Shown: positions 1 to 8,442 of the stretch, one piece after another | Numbering within the stretch: the first letter of the stretch is position 1 | How the letters are laid out: each line of letters begins with the position of its first letter | NCBI GenBank assembly: GCA_003972865.1 | Contig: QOAX01000295.1 | Span: 1-33,288 of the forward strand | DNA length: 33,288 bases | DNA from: Verrucomicrobiota bacterium | Lineage (GTDB): Bacteria > Verrucomicrobiota > Verrucomicrobiia > Limisphaerales > UBA1096 | Direction of reading: 5' to 3' | The notes under the pieces: generated by a model | The model's input: the letters and a program-made list of their open reading frames with translations, nothing else | What the model was told of the DNA's origin: nothing | Database searches by the model: none | Made by a program: the position numbers and the translations under genes

Positions 1-912
1 GCGGAAACTGGTGCAGGCCAGCACGGCGTGGCCACGGCGACCGTCTGCGCGAAGTTCGGGCTGAAATGCGTGGTCTACATGGGCGCGACGGACGTGGAGC
101 GGCAGGCGCCCAACGTCTTCCGGATGCGCCTGCTGGGAGCCGAGGTGGTGCCGGTAACCTCCGGGCGGGGCACGCTGAAGGACGCGATGAACGACGCGCT
201 CCGCGACTGGGTGACGAACGTCCGCGACACGTTCTACTGCATCGGCACGGTGGCGGGGCCGCATCCCTATCCAGCGATGGTGCGCGACTTCCAGGCCGTC
301 ATCGGCAAGGAGGTCCGCTGGCAGCTGGCCGAGCAGGAGGGCGAGGGCCGTCTGCCCGACACCGTGATCGCGGCGATCGGCGGCGGTTCGAACGCCATGG
401 GGCTCTTCTATGAGTTCCTCGACGAGCCGGTGGATCTGCTGCCGATGGTGCGCTCCGGCGGGAAACCGAACCTGCTGCTGATGCGCACCTTCTCGAAAAT
501 TTACGGCTTGGCCGGGCTGCGCATCGGCTACGGCATCGGGCATCCCGACTTCGTCTCCGCGCTGGAAAAAGTTCGCCAGCCGTTCAACACAAATGCCGTG
601 GCCCAAGCCGGCGCGATGGCTGCTCTTGACGACGACAAGCACCTGGCAAACACCCGCCGCACGAATGCTGAGGGGCTGAAGTTTTTCGAGGCGGTTTGCG
701 CGGAGCAGGGCATCGAGTTCGTGCCGTCGTATGCCAATTTCGTGATGGTGCGGGTTGGCGACGGGCAGGCGGTGTTCGAGGCGATGCAGCGGCAGGGCGT
801 CATCACGCGCGCCATGGGCGGCTACGGTTTGCCCGAATGGATTCGCCTCTCCATCGGCACGGCAAAAGAAAACCAGCGGGCCGCCGAATCCCTCAAGGCA
901 TCGCTGGCCTAA
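1..912 (+). CDS. Chimeric TrpB (middle part) - HisC (C-terminal half) reading frame, 5' partial
   Basis: The frame is open from base 1, so the GTG at 28 is not a real start and the 5' end lies outside the window. Codons 1 to about 135 read as tryptophan synthase beta chain: the [12 protein letters not shown] segment and the PLP-phosphate loop GGGSNAMG are both visible. From about codon 140 the same frame reads as histidinol-phosphate aminotransferase, with the PLP-lysine segment [16 protein letters not shown] and the C-terminal YANFVMV and WIRLSIGT blocks. The switch falls in the stretch [10 protein letters not shown]. TrpB loses roughly its last 130 residues and HisC roughly its first 200. 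Both families bind PLP but have unrelated folds, so the product is unlikely to be an active enzyme of either kind. It is either a deletion or fusion at short shared sequence in the genome, or an assembly chimera. The stop overlaps the stop of the convergent next gene. Confidence 0.85.
   Translation, partial: AETGAGQHGVATATVCAKFGLKCVVYMGATDVERQAPNVFRMRLLGAEVVPVTSGRGTLKDAMNDALRDWVTNVRDTFYCIGTVAGPHPYPAMVRDFQAVIGKEVRWQLAEQEGEGRLPDTVIAAIGGGSNAMGLFYEFLDEPVDLLPMVRSGGKPNLLLMRTFSKIYGLAGLRIGYGIGHPDFVSALEKVRQPFNTNAVAQAGAMAALDDDKHLANTRRTNAEGLKFFEAVCAEQGIEFVPSYANFVMVRVGDGQAVFEAMQRQGVITRAMGGYGLPEWIRLSIGTAKENQRAAESLKASLA
406..435 (+). other. TrpB/HisC fusion junction
   Basis: These ten codons ([10 protein letters not shown]) fit both families. 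TrpB has a GSNAMGLF-x-x-FLD-type continuation here, and HisC has an EAY-x-EFLDEP-type sequence just upstream of its PLP lysine. Such a shared stretch is what a microhomology-mediated deletion, or an assembler joining two contigs on a short overlap, would leave. The exact crossover cannot be placed within it. Confidence 0.65.
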
Positions 913-2240
913 TCCCCGTCGGTCAGGGGCCAGTCGAAGTGGATTCGTTTGCCTTTGCGGAGGAGGATCAGTGGCAGTTTGTCGCCTACCCTGTAGTTGA
1001 GCTTCACGTGCATGTTGAAATGCTGCGAGTTCATCCGCAGCGGTTTGCCTTCCATGCCAATGATGATGTCGCCCTGCCGCAGGCCGGCACGCTTGGCGTT
1101 GCGGCCCTCGGGTCGGCCGGTGTTGATCCAGCGCACCTCGAGCGGCTTCACGCCCTTGGCCAAGCGCAGTGGCTTGATCTGCTTGTCTTTCATCGGCGCG
1201 CACCACGTGGCTAAAACCGGCTTGATCGACCAAATCGAGCCGCGCCACGAAATATCGGTCTTCTTCCAGTCGGCGTTCATCGCCAATTTCTTTTCGATCG
1301 CGTGATCGCCGCGTGTCGCCTTCAACGTCACGTTGGCTGAGGTGTTCGGGAGGTTGTGCAGCACCCATTGCAGGTCGGCGATGGAGGTGAGCACTTGGCC
1401 GTCGGCGCGGGTGAGCACGTCGCCCGGGTGGAGACCGGCTTTGTAGGCGGGAGAGTCGGCCTGCACGGCGGTGACGACGAGACCGTCGCTGGGGTCGAGT
1501 TGCAGGCCAAGGTTGTCCGGCAGCGGGTAGCGCCAAAGTGCGTCGTGGTTGAGCCGGCCGGCGTCTTGCAGTTGTTCATGCTCGGCGTCGTGGATGTTGT
1601 GGCAGTGCACGCAGTTGTTGCGCGCGGTGCTGCCGGCGAGCTTGCTGCGATGTTTCATGCCGGGCATTTGCAGCGCGGACTTGTACGTCTTCGGCTTGCC
1701 GAGTTTGCCGGCGAGGGCGGCTTGGTTTGCCGGGTAGCCATTGTGCAGGGCGAGCACGCGGCGCATGGTTTTCTCGAGTGACTCGACCGAGTTGTAGGCG
1801 TCCGCCCCCATGGCCGACTGGGTGCCGTAACGGGCGTACACGGTGCCGTCGGCGTTGATGAACATCGCGGCCCAATTCAGGTCGTAGTCGAACTGGAACT
1901 GCGACAAATCCACGCCCTTCATTTCCACCTGCCGCACGGCCACAAATTTTTCCTGCGTGAAGTTTTTGATGCGCTGATTATTCTTGGCCACCTCGGCGTC
2001 GAAGCCTTTGCAGTCGGCGCACGGCACGCAGCGGAAGGTGACGAACAGTGGCTTGTTGGCGCGCTTGGCCTCGGCACGGGCGGCGGCGAGATCGTTGTAA
2101 ATCCAGAAATCTGCGTCGCGGGCATTTTCGTCCTGCAACACATCGAGCAGCTTGTTTTGTGCGTGAGCCATTTGGCCAAGCGCGAGCGTTGCCGCCGCTG
2201 CAAACAGGAGCAGGGGGGAGGGTATGGTTTTCATTGGCAT
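909..2240 (-). CDS. Secreted thioredoxin-like / c-type heme / double-PDZ protein
   Basis: The protein has 443 aa. An N-terminal signal peptide ([20 protein letters not shown]...AHAQ) points to export. A thioredoxin-like region (about residues 45-165) carries the cysteine cluster CVPCADC at 71-77. A single CxxCH heme-attachment motif (CVHCH) sits at about 210-214. PDZ-type domains follow at about 244-310 and 370-440, each with an AGL-x-x-GD-hydrophobic core ([18 protein letters not shown]). This build is known from PVC bacteria, but no substrate is established to my knowledge. A periplasmic redox or cytochrome-linked role is inferred. The gene is convergent with the trpB-hisC frame and its stop overlaps that stop. 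The start could be either of two ATGs six bases apart (2240 or 2234), and no clear ribosome site distinguishes them. Confidence 0.75.
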   Translation of the reverse strand: MPMKTIPSPLLLFAAAATLALGQMAHAQNKLLDVLQDENARDADFWIYNDLAAARAEAKRANKPLFVTFRCVPCADCKGFDAEVAKNNQRIKNFTQEKFVAVRQVEMKGVDLSQFQFDYDLNWAAMFINADGTVYARYGTQSAMGADAYNSVESLEKTMRRVLALHNGYPANQAALAGKLGKPKTYKSALQMPGMKHRSKLAGSTARNNCVHCHNIHDAEHEQLQDAGRLNHDALWRYPLPDNLGLQLDPSDGLVVTAVQADSPAYKAGLHPGDVLTRADGQVLTSIADLQWVLHNLPNTSANVTLKATRGDHAIEKKLAMNADWKKTDISWRGSIWSIKPVLATWCAPMKDKQIKPLRLAKGVKPLEVRWINTGRPEGRNAKRAGLRQGDIIIGMEGKPLRMNSQHFNMHVKLNYRVGDKLPLILLRKGKRIHFDWPLTDGD

Positions 2241-2258
2241 GGGGGTGTTGATCTGTTG

Positions 2259-2277
2259 GGCGGATGAGACGTCCGCC
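2259..2277 (+). repeat. 19-bp hairpin repeat, copy 1
   Basis: Arms GGCGGA and TCCGCC flank a 7-base loop (TGAGACG). A near-identical element occurs at 3704-3722, differing only in two loop bases. It lies in the fabI leader, upstream of the terminator-like hairpin. It may be a small REP-like family or an RNA structural module; two copies are too few to decide. Confidence 0.55.
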
Positions 2278-2288
2278 TGTTAAAAACC

Positions 2289-2313
2289 GCAAGCGCATTT
2301 TCTTCCCGCTTGC
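2289..2313 (+). promoter_or_regulatory. Possible antiterminator hairpin in the fabI leader
   Basis: GCAAGCG (2289-2295) is perfectly complementary to CGCTTGC (2307-2313), with an 11-base loop. The 3' arm overlaps the 5' arm of the terminator hairpin at 2305-2321, so the two structures cannot form together. That is the geometry of a transcription attenuator. No ligand or leader peptide is recognised, and no promoter was placed. Confidence 0.4.
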
Positions 2314-2330
2314 CAAGCGGGGTTTTTTTT
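2305..2330 (+). terminator. Rho-independent terminator-like hairpin upstream of fabI
   Basis: CCCGCTT and AAGCGGG form a 7-bp stem around a GCC loop and are followed directly by eight Ts. It reads on the plus strand, 18 bases before the fabI ATG. No plus-strand gene immediately upstream needs terminating, because 909-2240 is on the other strand. Attenuation of fabI is therefore more likely than ordinary termination. The stem resembles the iterated CGCTTGGCCAAGCG motif with one G missing. Confidence 0.65.
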
Positions 2331-2348
2331 CTTACTGCTGCCTGCCGG

Positions 2349-3128
2349 ATGAGTAAGCCACTTGCAGGAAAAACCGGGGTTGTCTTTGGCGTCGCCAACA
2401 AGAATTCAATCGCGTGGGGCATCGCCCAGGCTTGGCATGAGGCCGGCGCCAAACTGGCGTTCACCTATCAGGGCGAACGGTTGAAGGGGAAAGTTGAAAA
2501 ACTGGTTTCCGATTTCGGCGAGGACACTTTGGTGACGGAGTGCGACGTCAGCAGTGACGGGGACATCGACCGCGTATTTGGCGAGGTCGGCTCTCAGTTC
2601 GGCGGCAAGCTGGATCTGCTTTTGCACTCAGTGGCATTCGCGCCGCGCGAGGCGCTTGAGGGTCGTTTTGTCGATACCACGCGCGAGGCGTTCGCCACCG
2701 CGCACGACGTCAGCGCCTACTCGCTGGTGGCCCTGGCCAAGCGCGCCGCTCCGCTGATGACCGATGGCGGCAGCATCATCGGCATGAGCTACTACGGCGC
2801 GGAAAAAGTCATCAAGCATTACAACGTCATGGGCGTGGCCAAGGCGGCGCTCGAGGCGAGCACGCGTTATCTCGCGGCCGACCTTGGCGAAAAAAAGATC
2901 CGCGTCAACTGCATCAGTGCCGGCCCGGTGAACACTCTCGCGGCCCGCGGCATCGCCGGTTTTTCGGAGATGCTCAAGCACTACGAGGCCCGCGCCCCGC
3001 TCAGGCGCAATGTCTCCCACGAGGAACTGGGTCAGACCGGTGTGTTCCTCGCCAGCGACGGCGGCGCGGCCATCACCGGCCAGGTTATCTATGTCGATTG
3101 CGGCTACCAAATCATGGGTGGAATGTAA
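2349..3128 (+). CDS. fabI: Enoyl-[acyl-carrier-protein] reductase (NADH), FabI
   Basis: FabI catalyses the last reduction of the fatty-acid elongation cycle in the cytoplasm (trans-2-enoyl-ACP to acyl-ACP). The product has 259 aa, the usual FabI length. The Rossmann nucleotide loop is [13 protein letters not shown] (about 14-26). The catalytic pair has the FabI-specific spacing Y158-x6-K165 (YNVMGVAK), with the second family tyrosine in MSYYG. The segment DCGYQIMGG is the typical FabI C-terminus. The ORF track extends upstream to a TTG at 2310, but that start lies inside the terminator hairpin, so ATG 2349 (MSKPLAGK) is chosen. The gene is convergent with the epimerase downstream, and the leader contains attenuator-like structures. 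Confidence 0.95.
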   Translation: MSKPLAGKTGVVFGVANKNSIAWGIAQAWHEAGAKLAFTYQGERLKGKVEKLVSDFGEDTLVTECDVSSDGDIDRVFGEVGSQFGGKLDLLLHSVAFAPREALEGRFVDTTREAFATAHDVSAYSLVALAKRAAPLMTDGGSIIGMSYYGAEKVIKHYNVMGVAKAALEASTRYLAADLGEKKIRVNCISAGPVNTLAARGIAGFSEMLKHYEARAPLRRNVSHEELGQTGVFLASDGGAAITGQVIYVDCGYQIMGGM

Positions 3129-3143
3129 GGCTTGATGCCTTAC
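3125..3143. terminator. Hairpin at the fabI/epimerase convergent junction
   Basis: GTAAGGC and GCCTTAC form a perfect 7-bp stem around TTGAT. The stop codons of both convergent genes (TAA of fabI and TAA of the minus-strand epimerase) lie in opposite arms. No T-run follows, so activity as a bidirectional terminator is only plausible. Confidence 0.4.
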
Positions 3144-4039
3144 GAGGTCGCTTTCCAGTTTTTAAGTTCCTCGGTGAGGCCTTCGCGGAAGGTGGGGTAT
3201 TTGTATTGGAAGCCGCTGACCCACTTGAAGAGGTCGTTCGAGACGCGCTTGTTGGTGATGCCGCGTTTGCGGGTGGACCGATCCGGCTCGGGGACAAAGG
3301 GCGGCATCGGGCGTCCGGTGGCTTCACTCAGCCACGTAAAAAAATCCAACTGCGTCACCGGCTCGTCGTCGGTGATGTTGTAAATGTTGGCCCCCTGTCC
3401 CGGGTGAGTGAGCACGCGGACGATGGCTTCCGCCAAATCGTCCCGGTGCACCATGTTGAGAAAGCGCTTTCCGTCGCTCTCGATGGTGGCGTTTCCGCTC
3501 ATGAATTGTTGGAACAGATAGCCCCGTCCCGGGCCGTAAATCCCGGATGATCGCAGAATGGCGACCGATGGGCCGGCTGTCGCGATTTCCCGCTCAGCTC
3601 CCCGGAGTGTTTTGGTGGTGATGTTATCAGGGGTATCGGCTCCATTTTCAAAAACCCATTCAGCGTTCGTCTGGCGATAAACTCCGGTGCTGCTGATGAA
3701 CACGGCGGATGAGGTGTCCGCCGTTTTGAGCCATTGCGCGATGTGTTTCGTGCCAAGGCCGAAAACTTGTTTATATGCATCTTCGCCGCCACGGGAGGAG
3801 GAGATGGCGATGACGACCCAGTCGTATTGGCCGTCGAGTTTGGCGAATTCGCCTTCCTGGGTGATGTCGATGTTGAGGGGGCGGATGCCGAGCTTGGCCC
3901 GGCGGTCGTTGTGTTCGCTACTGCGCCGGATGCCGGTGACGTCGTGGCCAAGCGCGATCAGCCGTTGGCCAAGCGCTTCGCCGACGTAGCCGCAGCCGAT
4001 GATCAGTACCCGCACACGGCCACTGTATCGCTTGGCCAA
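3140..4039 (-). CDS. NAD-dependent epimerase/dehydratase-like protein (YeeZ-type extended SDR)
   Basis: The N-terminal Rossmann motif is [10 protein letters not shown], as in the YeeZ-like atypical SDR group. The active-site region reads [10 protein letters not shown], so the tyrosine is present but the classical YxxxK lysine is not. This is typical of atypical SDRs and leaves catalysis uncertain. C-terminal SDR blocks [23 protein letters not shown] and YNITDDEPV are visible. The cytoplasmic substrate is unknown, probably a nucleotide sugar or similar. The predicted TTG start at 4039 lies inside a perfect copy of the iterated palindrome; GTG at 4015 ([12 protein letters not shown]) is an equally good start. 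The coding strand also contains copy 2 of the 19-bp hairpin repeat. Family is fairly sure; function is not. Confidence 0.8.
   Translation of the reverse strand: MAKRYSGRVRVLIIGCGYVGEALGQRLIALGHDVTGIRRSSEHNDRRAKLGIRPLNIDITQEGEFAKLDGQYDWVVIAISSSRGGEDAYKQVFGLGTKHIAQWLKTADTSSAVFISSTGVYRQTNAEWVFENGADTPDNITTKTLRGAEREIATAGPSVAILRSSGIYGPGRGYLFQQFMSGNATIESDGKRFLNMVHRDDLAEAIVRVLTHPGQGANIYNITDDEPVTQLDFFTWLSEATGRPMPPFVPEPDRSTRKRGITNKRVSNDLFKWVSGFQYKYPTFREGLTEELKNWKATS
3704..3722 (+). repeat. 19-bp hairpin repeat, copy 2
   Basis: GGCGGATGAG-GT-GTCCGCC matches the element at 2259-2277 except for two loop bases. This copy is inside the epimerase gene (codons for TADTSSA on the minus strand), so it must satisfy a protein sequence as well. 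Confidence 0.5.
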
Positions 4040-4041
4040 GC
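4030..4041. repeat. Iterated palindrome GCTTGGCCAAGC, perfect copy
   Basis: This is a perfect 12-base palindrome, extendable to 14 (CGCTTGGCCAAGCG, 4029-4042). It covers the predicted TTG start of the minus-strand epimerase (TTG GCC AAG CGA). Confidence 0.85.
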
Positions 4042-4104
4042 GGAGGGACGAATCATTTTGGACTTTGCCGGGTGCGGGGTGGCCCGTACGTTTTGCCGCG
4101 GAAC

Positions 4105-5733
4105 ATGAGCCGAGTGAAGAAACTAAAGCCGAAACAGGTTTACATTATGGCCAATGGTGACCTACGGCTGTCGGCAAACCAGGTTTGCTGGGCGGAGCAG
4201 TCGAAAATGGAGGCGACGTTGGCCAAGGCGCTCAAGGTCGAGGGCTGGACGGTGGTGCGCGCCCACGCGTACGACCGCAAAAAGAAGCACGGCTTCATCG
4301 ACTCGCAGAAGCGCGGGATGGAGGTGTTTCAGACGATGGATTCGGATGCGCCGTTAATCGTGGCGGAGTGTGTCTGGCAGTACAGCCAGCATATTTTACC
4401 GGGACTCTCGACGCATCGCGGCCCGATTTTGACGGTGGCTAACTGGAGCGGCACGTGGCCGGGCCTGGTCGGGATGCTGAACCTGAACGGCTCACTGACG
4501 AAGATGGGCGTGGAGTACAGTACGTTGTGGAGCGAGAAGTTCACCGACAAATATTTTCGGGACGGCCTGCGGCAGTGGCTGGGCGAGGGCACGGTGACGC
4601 ACGACCAGAGTCACGTGCGTAGTCTCGACCTGCTCAAGCTGCCGCCCGGCGAGGCGAGGCTTGGCCAAGCGGCGGCGCGGCGGTTGCACGACGACAAGGC
4701 GATCATGGGCGTGTTCGATGAGGGCTGCATGGGCATGCACAACGCGATCATCCCGGACGAGTTGCTCAACCCGACCGGCCTGTTCAAGGAGCGCCTGAGC
4801 CAGTCGGCGTTGTTCGCCGCGATGGGCGAAGTGAGCGATGACGAGGCGAACGAGGTTTACGCTTGGCTGAAAAAGAAGGGCGTGAAATTTCGCCTTGGGC
4901 CGGACGAGGCGAGCGACCTCACCGAGGCGCAGGTGTTGCAGCAGTGTAAAATGTACATCGCTGCCGTGAGGATTGCCGACGAGTTCGGCTGCGCGACGAT
5001 CGGCATCCAGTACCAGCAGGGGCTGAAGGATTTGACGCCGGCGAGCGACCTGGCCGAGGGCATGTTGAACAACGTCGATCGACCGCCGGTGAGCGACGCC
5101 AAGGGACGCGAGCTGTTCGTAGGGCAGGCCGTGCCGCACTTCAACGAGGTGGACGAGTGCGCCGGACTGGATGCGCTGGCGACGAACCGGCTGTGGACGG
5201 AGCTGGGCTGGCCGCCGGAGAACACGCTGCACGACTTGCGTTGGGGCGACTCGTGCAGGGTCAACGGGCGCAGCGAATATGTTTGGGTGTTTTTGATTTC
5301 CGGCGCTGCGCCACCGGCGCATTTCATTGGCGGCTGGAAGGGGGCGTCGAGCGAGCGGCAGCCGCCGATGTATTTCCGGCTGGGCGGCGGCACGCTCAAG
5401 GGTGTGTCCAGGCCGGGCTGGATTGTCTGGAGCCGGGTGTTCGTGATGGACGGCGCGTTGCAGTGTGACATCGGTGTGGCCGAGGTGGTGAAACTCTCGC
5501 AGAAGGAAACCGACCGGCGCTGGCGCGAGACCACGCCGCAATGGCCGATCATGCATGCGGTGCTAAAAGGCATTTCGCGCGACCAAATGATGGCTCGCCA
5601 CAAGTCGAACCACATCCAGGTGGTTTATGCGCCCAGCGAAAAAGCCGCGCACAAAGGCGCCCGGATCAAGGCGGCGATGCTTGTCGAAATGGGCCTCAAA
5701 GTGCAGCTTTGTGGCGAGGTGAACTTGAAGTAA
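4105..5733 (+). CDS. L-fucose/L-arabinose isomerase-like protein of unknown substrate
   Basis: The product has 542 aa from ATG 4105 (MSRVKKLK). The ORF-track start at GTG 4072 is less likely, and ATG 4147 is also possible. The overall pattern recalls the FucI/AraA fold: an N-terminal Rossmann-like region with a [13 protein letters not shown] block, a middle [12 protein letters not shown] segment, an [12 protein letters not shown] segment in the place where the family carries an acidic metal ligand, and a C-terminal [13 protein letters not shown] stretch like the family's metal/substrate histidine region. Uncharacterised 'fucose isomerase-related' proteins of this type are known in PVC bacteria, so a sugar isomerase role is inferred, with substrate unknown. 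It is divergent from the epimerase and is followed three bases later by the membrane protein at 5737, probably in one transcript. It contains a perfect palindrome copy (LGQA). Confidence 0.6.
   Translation: MSRVKKLKPKQVYIMANGDLRLSANQVCWAEQSKMEATLAKALKVEGWTVVRAHAYDRKKKHGFIDSQKRGMEVFQTMDSDAPLIVAECVWQYSQHILPGLSTHRGPILTVANWSGTWPGLVGMLNLNGSLTKMGVEYSTLWSEKFTDKYFRDGLRQWLGEGTVTHDQSHVRSLDLLKLPPGEARLGQAAARRLHDDKAIMGVFDEGCMGMHNAIIPDELLNPTGLFKERLSQSALFAAMGEVSDDEANEVYAWLKKKGVKFRLGPDEASDLTEAQVLQQCKMYIAAVRIADEFGCATIGIQYQQGLKDLTPASDLAEGMLNNVDRPPVSDAKGRELFVGQAVPHFNEVDECAGLDALATNRLWTELGWPPENTLHDLRWGDSCRVNGRSEYVWVFLISGAAPPAHFIGGWKGASSERQPPMYFRLGGGTLKGVSRPGWIVWSRVFVMDGALQCDIGVAEVVKLSQKETDRRWRETTPQWPIMHAVLKGISRDQMMARHKSNHIQVVYAPSEKAAHKGARIKAAMLVEMGLKVQLCGEVNLK
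4659..4670. repeat. Iterated palindrome GCTTGGCCAAGC, perfect copy
   Basis: Perfect 12-mer inside the isomerase-like gene, read as R-LGQA. Confidence 0.85.
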
Positions 5734-5736
5734 TCG

Positions 5737-6564
5737 ATGAGCGACCAAGTGCCAGAATCGCCACCTGAGTCTACTAAGGACATAGAGCCGAAGCCGTCCG
5801 GGCATGCGGCTTGGCGCTGGCCGTTGGTGGTGGTGTTTGTCGCGCTGTTCGGGCTGATTGCCTTCGTCTACATTCTTAGAATACCCGGGCAGTTGGTGGA
5901 GTCGGCGGGCAAGGGAGTCGTTGGTGTTGCAGAGGCACTGGATGGAGCCGCCGCGAAGTTACTCAAAGGCACCATCACGGAAACGTTTACGGCCAGCCTG
6001 CCCAAGCTGGAAACCGAGCGGGGCGGGCTGCTAGAGTTGTCCAAGGTCACAGCGACTGAGACATTCCGCAGCAAGGATGAATTGACCTATGACTTCAGAT
6101 GGTTTGAAGTTGATGTCGGCACGACCATCACGGAGATCCGGGTGCCGGTGACCTACCGGTATCATTTGCGGATGCGCGATGCGTGGCAATTGTCAGTGAC
6201 GAACGCGGTTTGCATCGTGCACGCGCCGGCGATCCGCCCCAGCCAGCCGCCGGCGATCCACACGGATCGGATGGAAAAATCGTCGGACGAGGGCTGGGCA
6301 CGTTTCAACGCCGAGGAGCAAATGACCAAGCTCGAGAAAACCATCACGCCGACCCTCCGCAAATACGCCGGTGATGAGCAGCACCTTGATGTGATCCGTG
6401 AGAATTGCCGAAAAACCGTGTCCGAATTCATCGAGGACTGGCTGCTGCGCGAGGGCCAGTGGGGCGAAGGCCGGCTTCGTGTCGTGAAGGTTTACTTCCC
6501 GGGGGAAGGGGAACCGGCCCGGGCGATCGTCGAGGACGACCCGGAACGGCGTGAGAGCAATTGA
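5737..6564 (+). CDS. Single-pass membrane protein of unknown function
   Basis: The product has 275 aa and I do not recognise the family with confidence. The N-terminal about 25 residues are polar and proline-rich. A single hydrophobic helix follows (about 28-47, WPLVVVFVALFGLIAFVYIL), then a largely hydrophilic domain with a predicted beta-rich middle (FRWFEVDVGTTITEIRVPVTYRYHLRM) and a charged helical C-terminus. The topology suggests an inner-membrane anchor with the domain on one side. The middle part vaguely resembles DUF4230-type proteins, but I cannot confirm it. The gene starts three bases after the isomerase-like gene stops, so co-transcription is likely. Confidence 0.75.
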   Translation: MSDQVPESPPESTKDIEPKPSGHAAWRWPLVVVFVALFGLIAFVYILRIPGQLVESAGKGVVGVAEALDGAAAKLLKGTITETFTASLPKLETERGGLLELSKVTATETFRSKDELTYDFRWFEVDVGTTITEIRVPVTYRYHLRMRDAWQLSVTNAVCIVHAPAIRPSQPPAIHTDRMEKSSDEGWARFNAEEQMTKLEKTITPTLRKYAGDEQHLDVIRENCRKTVSEFIEDWLLREGQWGEGRLRVVKVYFPGEGEPARAIVEDDPERRESN

Positions 6565-6640
6565 ACACGTAACCGGTTGCAGCCGTCGGGCGTAGCACGT
6601 ACGGTTCGCCGCGCTGCGATTCAGGGAGAGATTCAACACC

Positions 6641-7831
6641 ATGTCGACTTTGTTACTGCCGGAACATGCCAAAGCGATGGCCGCGTTTGACCACGTGCTG
6701 CGCACGCGCCTGGTTTTTGGCAACGGCAGTGCGAGTCGCGTTGGCGCGCTTTCCGCCGAGCTGGGCCTGAAGCGCATCCTGCTCGTCACCGACCCCGGTC
6801 TCGTTCGCGCCGGGCATGCCGCCACCGTTCGGGAGGCGCTCGAGTCCGCCGGGCTGGAGGTGGTCTTGTTCGACGCTGTGATCGAGAACCCCACCACCGA
6901 TTGCGTTGAGACCTGCCGGCAAGTGGCCGAGCAGGCCGGGATCGACTCATTCCTCGGTCTCGGCGGCGGCAGTTCGATGGACACCGCCAAGGGCGCAAAC
7001 TTCCTGCTGACCAACGGCGGCCGGATGCAGGACTACTGGGGCATCGGATTGGCCGGGCGGGAGATGCTGCCGCTCATCGTCATCCCGACCACCGCCGGCA
7101 CCGGCAGCGAGTGCCAGTCTTTCGCGCTGATCTCCGATGCCAAGACACATCAAAAGATGGCTTGCGGTGATCCAAAAGCTGCCGCCAAAATCGCCATTCT
7201 CGATCCCGAACTGACCCTTTCCCAACCGCGCAACGTGACCGCCTGCACCGGCATCGACGCAATTGCGCACGCCGTCGAAACTTCGGTGACCAAAAAAAAG
7301 AACGAGTTGTCCTGGATGTTTTCGAAGGAGGCATTCGAACTGCTCCTGCCGCATTTCCCAACGGTGCTCAACCAGCCGGACGACCTCAACGCCCGCGGCA
7401 GCATGCTGCTCGGCGCGGCGATGGCCGGCTGCGCGATCGAGGCGAGCATGTTGGGCGCGGCGCACTCGACCGCGAACCCGCTGACAGCGCACTACGACAT
7501 CGTCCACGGCCAGGCGGTCGGGGTGATGCTGCCGCACGTCGTGCACTTCAACGTCGGGGAGTGCGAGGCGCGTGAGGCTTATGCCGAGTTGGCGGCCATT
7601 GGCAAACTTGGCCAGGCGGAAACCGGCGATGAGCCGGCCGAGTACTTGGCCAAGCGGCTGACGCAGTTGCTCGAGATGGCCGACATGCCGGTGACGTTGA
7701 AGGCCAGCGGCGTGGAGGAATCAATGCTGCCAGCCCTGGCTACGGAGGCGGCCGATCAGTGGACGGCCAATTTCAACCCGCGAGAGGCTGGCCAAGCCGA
7801 GATGGAGACCATTTACAGGGCCGCCTTCTAG
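6641..7831 (+). CDS. Iron-containing alcohol dehydrogenase
   Basis: This is a group III Fe-dependent alcohol dehydrogenase that oxidises or reduces an alcohol/aldehyde with NAD(P). The 396 aa length is normal. The cofactor loop GLGGGSSMDTAKG (about 106-118) and PTTAGTGSE (about 150) are intact. The metal-ligand region is present as GIDAIAHAVE and the later GAAHSTANPL...YDIVHGQAVGVMLPHVV. ATG 6641 is preceded by a good GGGAGAG ribosome site ten bases upstream, one of the few clear ones in the window. Substrate cannot be told from the sequence. pyrE follows 41 bases later on the same strand and may share the transcript. Three variants of the iterated palindrome fall near the C-terminal end (LGQA, LAKRL, AGQA). 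Confidence 0.93.
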   Translation: MSTLLLPEHAKAMAAFDHVLRTRLVFGNGSASRVGALSAELGLKRILLVTDPGLVRAGHAATVREALESAGLEVVLFDAVIENPTTDCVETCRQVAEQAGIDSFLGLGGGSSMDTAKGANFLLTNGGRMQDYWGIGLAGREMLPLIVIPTTAGTGSECQSFALISDAKTHQKMACGDPKAAAKIAILDPELTLSQPRNVTACTGIDAIAHAVETSVTKKKNELSWMFSKEAFELLLPHFPTVLNQPDDLNARGSMLLGAAMAGCAIEASMLGAAHSTANPLTAHYDIVHGQAVGVMLPHVVHFNVGECEAREAYAELAAIGKLGQAETGDEPAEYLAKRLTQLLEMADMPVTLKASGVEESMLPALATEAADQWTANFNPREAGQAEMETIYRAAF

Positions 7832-7872
7832 ATTGGCTTTTCCTTCGGGCGCCTGGCTGGTTCAATCGCCGC

Positions 7873-8436
7873 GTGACGAGGGACGAGATTCTTCAGCTCT
7901 TCAGGGACTCCGGCGCACTGCTGGAGGGTCATTTCATTTTGCGCAGCGGCCTGCGTAGCCGCCAGTTTTTTCAATGCGCCATGGCACTGCAGGATATGCC
8001 AAGCGTCGAGCGGCTTGGCGCGGTGCTGGCGGAAAAACTCCGTCGATACGAGCCGGTCACGGTGCTGGCCCCGGCCATGGGCGGGCTGGTGATCGGGCAG
8101 GAGGTGGCGCGGCAACTCAGCGTGCGCTTCATCTTTGTTGAAAAAGTGGAGGGGAATCTGATGCTCCGGCGTGGCTTCAAGATCGAGCCGGGCGAAAAGC
8201 TGATCATCGTCGAGGACGTGGTGACCAAGGGCGGTCGCGTGGCCGAAACCGTCGCCATCGCCAGGGAACACCAGGCCGAGGTCTGCGCCGTTGGCGTGGT
8301 GGTCGATCGCTCCAACGGAACAGTCGATCTCGGAGTGCCGATGGAATGCCTGCTCCCGATGGTGGTTAAGACGTTCGACCCCGACGATCTACCGGAAGAT
8401 CTCCGGGCCATCCCGCCGATCAAGCCGGGGAGTTAG
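7873..8436 (+). CDS. pyrE: Orotate phosphoribosyltransferase
   Basis: PyrE transfers the phosphoribosyl group of PRPP to orotate, giving OMP in de novo pyrimidine synthesis. The product has 187 aa from GTG 7873 (VTRDEILQLF), close to family length. The ORF-track start at 7759 would overlap the dehydrogenase and adds 38 non-conserved residues, so it is rejected. TTG 7834 is a less likely alternative. The PRPP-binding motif is intact (IIVEDVVTKGGR, about 111-122). Family blocks GHFILRSGLRS and VLAPAMGGLVIGQEVA are also visible. The gene is convergent with the PQQ-propeller gene, six bases apart. Confidence 0.93.
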   Translation: MTRDEILQLFRDSGALLEGHFILRSGLRSRQFFQCAMALQDMPSVERLGAVLAEKLRRYEPVTVLAPAMGGLVIGQEVARQLSVRFIFVEKVEGNLMLRRGFKIEPGEKLIIVEDVVTKGGRVAETVAIAREHQAEVCAVGVVVDRSNGTVDLGVPMECLLPMVVKTFDPDDLPEDLRAIPPIKPGS

Positions 8437-8442
8437 GGCGTT

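Noticed and set aside
28-912. ORF-track start (GTG 28) for the first gene
   Set aside because: The frame is open and conserved ([11 protein letters not shown]) back to base 1, so the gene is 5'-partial and not started here.
4492-5556. 354-aa minus-strand ORF
   Set aside because: Antisense shadow of the isomerase-like gene, rich in R, H and L, with no motif.
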